A program made the translations under genes and the position numbers. Source: Streptomyces sp. AA1529 (GTDB lineage: Bacteria > Actinomycetota > Actinomycetes > Streptomycetales > Streptomycetaceae). From it: a stretch of DNA of 64,000 bases. The DNA is taken from the NCBI RefSeq assembly GCF_000280905.1, contig NZ_ALAP01000075.1, positions 1 to 64,000 on the forward strand, written 5' to 3'. The notes under the pieces are model-generated. The model saw only the letters and a program-made list of their open reading frames with translations. It ran no database searches and was not told the origin of the DNA. This document shows, in pieces, positions 60,020 to 64,000 of the stretch. Numbering within the stretch: the stretch's first letter is position 1; each line of letters starts with the position of its first letter.

Positions 60020-63000
60020 ATGCTTGAACCAACCGAATCCAACGAATCGGCGGCGCCCACAGCCGGAGCCGCCGCCTCCGCGGAAGCCTCCGAGGCCACC
60101 GTCCCCGGTGCCGCCGGTCCCTCCGGCGGATCGGTCGCCGACCGCGGCAGCACCGTCGGCGGCGGAACCGCCGGGGCACCCGAGACCGCCGGTGGCGCCC
60201 TCAGCACACCGAGCGACACACTGCCGCCGCGCCGCCGGCGCGCCGCCAGCCGCCCCGCGGGGCCGCCCGCTCCGCCCGCCGGGGACGCCGGTGACCGGCC
60301 GTCGCCCGTGCAGGACAGTGCCGCCGGCGGTCCGCAGGACGCCGGGACCCGGGACGACTCCGGCGAGACCCCCGCTCCGGCCGCCCGGCCGCGCCGCCGC
60401 GCCACCCGCAAGGCCAGCGCGCCCGCCGGATCACCGGCTCCGGCCGAGCCGGCCGCGCAGCCGGAGGCCGCCGAGCAGACCGCACCCGCCGCGCAGCCGG
60501 AGGCCGCGGGCGGCACTGTCGAGGTCGGCACCGAGCCGCCGAAGGCCGGGGGCCGCCGCCGCGCCACCCGCAAGGCCACCGCGCCCGCCGGCGCGCCCGC
60601 TCCGGCAGCCGAGGCCGAGCCCGCGGCCGTCGCCGGGGCGAGTGCTGACGCCGAGGAGCCGAAGCCCCGTACCCGCCGCCGCGCCACCAGCCGCCGGTCT
60701 GCCGAAGGTGCCGAGGCGGCCGAGCAGGAGAAGCCCGCGACGGCCCGCCGCCGGAGCAGCCGGGAGACGGCGGCCGCCGCCGAGTCCGCGGAGGGCGCCG
60801 GGACCGCGGAGTCCGCAGCGCCCGCACGGGGTGCCGGAACGGACGACTCCGGTGCGGCCGGGGCGGAAGCCGCCGAGCCCAAGCCGCGCAGCCGCCGCCG
60901 CGCGAGCACTCGCAAGACCGCGGCCGTCGAGTCCGGGGCCGCCGAGTCCGGGGCCGAGTCGCAGACCGGGACGCCCGCGGAGGCCGCCGCCGAGACCCCG
61001 GCCGAGTCCGCGCCCGCCGCGCGCACCCGGCGCCGGGCGACGCGCGCCGGTTCCGCGCCCGACGCCGAGGCGGAGCAGAGCCCCGCCGGCCCGGCCGAGT
61101 CCGAGGGCTCCGCCGGCTCCGGCCGGGCGGCCGAGGGCGGCAAGCCGGCCAGGACGAGCCGGAAGAGCGAGGCGGCCAAGGCCGCCGAGGCGTCGGAGGA
61201 GTCCGCCGCGCCGCAGGCCGACGGGAAGCCGGCCGCCGAGGGGAAGTCCGAGGCCGCGGAGAAGTCCGAGGCCGCCGGGAAGTCCGAGGGCCGCGCCGGC
61301 CGCCGGAAGCGGGCCGCGCCGCCGGTGGCGATGTTCCAGCCGCCCGTCTTCACCGAGCCCGCCTTCCAGACTCCGCAGTCCGCCGCCGCGGCGGCGGAGG
61401 CGGAGCGCCGTGCGGAGGCCCGGTCGCAGGAGGAGCCGGAGGACGAGGGCGCGGACCGCGAGGAGACGCAGCCCACCCGGCGTCGGCGCCGCCGCGCGGA
61501 CTCCGGTGAGCAGCAGCCCGCCACCCGGGACGAGCAGGACCGCGACACCGCCGACCAGCAGTCCGAGGGTTCGGAGAGTGCCGAGGACGAGGAGCAGGAG
61601 GGCGCCCGCGGCGAGGACCGCCCTGCGCGCCGCCGCCGCAGGGGTGGACGCCGTCGGCGCCGCGGCGAGGGCGCCGAGCAGTCCGAGGGCACCGAGGGTG
61701 AGGAGCGGGAGGACCGCTCCGGGCCCGCGGAGGAGTCCGCGGCGGCCGAGCCGGCCGGAGCGGATGCCGCCGAGGGCGACGAGGGCGAGGCCGGCTCCTC
61801 GGGCGGCTCCAGCAGCAGCTCGCGGCGCCGTCGCCGGCGCCGCCGCCGGTCCGGTGACGCGGACGGTTCCGGGAACGAGCCCGCCACCCAGGACGACCCC
61901 GAGCGCACCGTCGTCAAGGTCCGCGAGCCGCGGAAGAAGAAGGACGAGCCGACCGACGAGGTGCAGGCCATCAAGGGCTCCACCCGGCTGGAGGCCAAGA
62001 AGCAGCGCCGCCGCGAGGGCCGTGAGCAGGGCCGCCGGCGGGTGCCGATCATCACCGAGGCGGAGTTCCTGGCCCGCCGCGAGGCCGTCAAGCGGGAGAT
62101 GGTCGTCCGGCAGAGCGGGGAGCGTACCCAGATCGCCGTCCTCGAGGACGACGTGCTGGTCGAGCACTTCGTGAACAAGGAGCAGTCGACCTCGTACGTC
62201 GGCAATGTCTACCTCGGCAAGGTGCAGAACGTGCTGCCGTCGATGGAGGCCGCGTTCGTCGACATCGGCAAGGGCCGCAACGCCGTGCTGTACGCGGGCG
62301 AGGTCAACTTCGAGGCGCTGGGCATGGCGAACGGCCCGCGCCGGATCGAGACCGCGCTCAAGTCGGGCCAGTCGGTGCTGGTGCAGGTCACCAAGGACCC
62401 GATCGGCCACAAGGGCGCCCGGCTGACCAGCCAGGTCTCGCTGCCGGGCCGCTACCTGGTCTATGTGCCCGAGGGCTCCATGACGGGCATCAGCCGCAAG
62501 CTCCCCGACACCGAGCGCTCGCGGCTCAAGCAGATCCTCAAGCGGGTCGTGCCCGAGGGCGCCGGTGTGATCGTGCGCACGGCGGCCGAGGGCGCCAGCG
62601 AGGACGAGCTGCGCCGCGACGTCGAGCGGTTGCAGGCCCAGTGGGAGGAGATCCGGAAGAAGTCCCAGAAGGGCAACGCGCCCACGCTGCTCTACGGCGA
62701 GCCGGACATGACCGTCCGTGTGGTGCGCGACATCTTCAACGAGGACTTCTCCAAGGTCATCGTCAGCGGTGCCGAGGCGTGGGAGACCATCCACGGCTAT
62801 GTCTCGCACGTGGCTCCCGATCTGAGCGACCGGCTGCAGAAGTGGACGTCGGACGTGGACGTCTTCGCCACGTACCGCATCGACGAGCAGCTCGCCAAGG
62901 CGCTGGACCGCAAGGTGTGGCTGCCCAGCGGCGGCTCGCTGGTGATCGACCGGACCGAGGCGATGATCGTCGTCGACGTCAACACCGGGAAGTTCACCGG

Positions 63001-64000
63001 CCAGGGCGGAAACCTGGAGGAGACGGTCACCAGGAACAACCTGGAGGCGGCCGAGGAGATCGTGCGCCAGCTGCGGCTGCGCGACCTCGGCGGCATCATC
63101 GTGATCGACTTCATCGACATGGTCCTGGAGTCCAACCGCGATCTGGTGCTGCGCCGGCTGCTGGAGTGCCTGGGCCGGGACCGCACCAAGCACCAGGTGG
63201 CGGAGGTCACCTCGCTGGGCCTGGTGCAGATGACCCGCAAGCGGGTCGGCCAGGGGCTGTTGGAGTCGTTCTCCGAGCAGTGCGTGCACTGCAACGGGCG
63301 CGGCGTCATCGTGCACCTGGATCAGGCCGTGGCCGCCGGTGGCGGCGGCAAGAAGGGCAAGAAGGGCAAGAAGGGCGACAGCAGGAGCGAGGCCAGGGCG
63401 GAAGGCAAGGGGGAGGGCAAGGCGGAGCCGAAGACCGGCGACCGGCAGGCCGCGGAGACGCAGCCCGAGCCCTCGCCCGCCACCGCTCCGGCCGCCGCCG
63501 CGGTGGAGCCCTCCGAGGCGGCTGCCGAGGCGGCCGACCTCACCGCGCCGGTACCGGTGGAGTTCGTGCCGGACGAGGAGCTCTTCAGCAGCGCCGCCGA
63601 GGCGGAGGCCGCCGCGGCCGCGGCACGCGGAGGACGTACGCGGCGGCGCGGCAGCCGGAAGGCGAGCGCCCCCGCGGGTGCGCCCCGGACCGGCGGCGAG
63701 CCTGCCCGGGCCGCCGAGGTGGTCGAGCCCGCGGCACCGGAGCCGGAAGCCCGGCCTGCTGCGGTCGAGTCCGCTCCGGCCCCGGCGGAGCCCGCGGCCC
63801 CGGCCGAGCCCGCCGCGGCGGAAGCGGCACCGGAGCCCGCTGCCCGGCCCCGCCGCCGGGCGACGCGCAAGGCGAGCGCGCCCGCCGGTGCGCCCCGCAC
63901 GGGTGACGACACGGCCGCCGTGCTGGTCGTCGCGGCGGACGAGGCGGCCGCACCGGTCGCTGCCGCCGAGCCCGAGCCGGCGGTCGGCGAGGTCGTCACG
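60020..64000 (+). CDS. rne: ribonuclease E/G (3' partial)
   Basis: At least 1327 residues; the frame runs off the window, and the start MLEPTESNESAAP follows GGGAGA ten bases upstream. An N-terminal arm of about 650 residues is low-complexity Ala/Glu/Arg/Pro with repeated RRRATRKASAPAG-like motifs. The catalytic region follows: an S1 domain (about 735-820, YVGNVYLGKVQNVLPSMEAAFVD), the DNase I-like site with Asp986 (VVDVNTGKFTG) and Asp1030 (VIDFIDM), and the zinc-link CVHC (1088-1091). A second disordered arm with the same motifs follows. Central catalytic domain with arms on both sides is the actinobacterial RNase ES pattern. It starts rRNA processing and mRNA decay; a 246-base leader may allow autoregulation. 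Confidence 0.95.
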   Translation, partial: MLEPTESNESAAPTAGAAASAEASEATVPGAAGPSGGSVADRGSTVGGGTAGAPETAGGALSTPSDTLPPRRRRAASRPAGPPAPPAGDAGDRPSPVQDSAAGGPQDAGTRDDSGETPAPAARPRRRATRKASAPAGSPAPAEPAAQPEAAEQTAPAAQPEAAGGTVEVGTEPPKAGGRRRATRKATAPAGAPAPAAEAEPAAVAGASADAEEPKPRTRRRATSRRSAEGAEAAEQEKPATARRRSSRETAAAAESAEGAGTAESAAPARGAGTDDSGAAGAEAAEPKPRSRRRASTRKTAAVESGAAESGAESQTGTPAEAAAETPAESAPAARTRRRATRAGSAPDAEAEQSPAGPAESEGSAGSGRAAEGGKPARTSRKSEAAKAAEASEESAAPQADGKPAAEGKSEAAEKSEAAGKSEGRAGRRKRAAPPVAMFQPPVFTEPAFQTPQSAAAAAEAERRAEARSQEEPEDEGADREETQPTRRRRRRADSGEQQPATRDEQDRDTADQQSEGSESAEDEEQEGARGEDRPARRRRRGGRRRRRGEGAEQSEGTEGEEREDRSGPAEESAAAEPAGADAAEGDEGEAGSSGGSSSSSRRRRRRRRRSGDADGSGNEPATQDDPERTVVKVREPRKKKDEPTDEVQAIKGSTRLEAKKQRRREGREQGRRRVPIITEAEFLARREAVKREMVVRQSGERTQIAVLEDDVLVEHFVNKEQSTSYVGNVYLGKVQNVLPSMEAAFVDIGKGRNAVLYAGEVNFEALGMANGPRRIETALKSGQSVLVQVTKDPIGHKGARLTSQVSLPGRYLVYVPEGSMTGISRKLPDTERSRLKQILKRVVPEGAGVIVRTAAEGASEDELRRDVERLQAQWEEIRKKSQKGNAPTLLYGEPDMTVRVVRDIFNEDFSKVIVSGAEAWETIHGYVSHVAPDLSDRLQKWTSDVDVFATYRIDEQLAKALDRKVWLPSGGSLVIDRTEAMIVVDVNTGKFTGQGGNLEETVTRNNLEAAEEIVRQLRLRDLGGIIVIDFIDMVLESNRDLVLRRLLECLGRDRTKHQVAEVTSLGLVQMTRKRVGQGLLESFSEQCVHCNGRGVIVHLDQAVAAGGGGKKGKKGKKGDSRSEARAEGKGEGKAEPKTGDRQAAETQPEPSPATAPAAAAVEPSEAAAEAADLTAPVPVEFVPDEELFSSAAEAEAAAAAARGGRTRRRGSRKASAPAGAPRTGGEPARAAEVVEPAAPEPEARPAAVESAPAPAEPAAPAEPAAAEAAPEPAARPRRRATRKASAPAGAPRTGDDTAAVLVVAADEAAAPVAAAEPEPAVGEVVT

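Overview
The window is chromosomal DNA of very high G+C with GTG/ATG starts, strong third-position G/C bias and short intergenic gaps. Gene content (snapalysin with a divergent LysR regulator, a Nur-box iron-type superoxide dismutase, clpP1-clpP2-clpX, mreBCD-pbp2-rodA next to a central-domain RNase E/G) points to Streptomyces or a close relative. It looks like chromosome core rather than a mobile island: I see no insertion sequence, phage gene, CRISPR array or attachment site.

Layout. 1-4231: a signalling cluster of a zinc-ribbon PP2C phosphatase (5' end outside the window), a von Willebrand A protein and a zinc-ribbon/FHA protein. 4286-9542: an MscS channel, an HNH endonuclease and a secreted GH84-type glycosidase. 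9543-15079: an accessory stretch with an unrecognised 93-residue Cys/repeat peptide, a small membrane protein, a nuclease-like protein, a secreted serine beta-lactamase-family protein, an EamA transporter and its divergent LysR regulator with a strong palindrome between them. 15160-25273: secreted metallophosphoesterase, aminopeptidase N, snapalysin and its LysR regulator, a second aminopeptidase N, and an Rv2466c-like thioredoxin-fold protein. 25533-30448: superoxide dismutase with a Nur box, then bioY between two related amino-acid permeases. 30676-36726: rpiB-nei pair, an Eis-like acetyltransferase, a SpoIIE-type phosphatase, an acyltransferase-3 membrane protein and a 64-residue membrane protein.

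37002-41791 is the protein-quality-control block: tRNA-Gly, tRNA-Pro, trigger factor, clpP1, clpP2 and clpX, with a ClgR-like site upstream of clpP1. 42025-44221 holds two tandem paralogous Pro/Gln-rich single-span proteins. 44354-49731 is valS, folC, a DUF4233 protein and ndk. 49990-56469 is the cell-wall elongation/sporulation operon mreB-mreC-mreD-pbp2-rodA. 56629-64000 holds a radical SAM protein, its DUF2344 partner (apparently with a CTG start) and RNase E/G, which runs off the window.

The order pepN - Rv2466c-like - rpiB - nei - tig - clpP1 - clpP2 - clpX - valS - folC - ndk - rne is the same backbone known from Mycobacterium tuberculosis, with Streptomyces genes inserted into it. The least explained items are the 93-residue peptide at 9987-10268, the tandem paralogs at 42025-44221 and the regulatory palindromes. 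All were found by reading the sequence; no database search was run.
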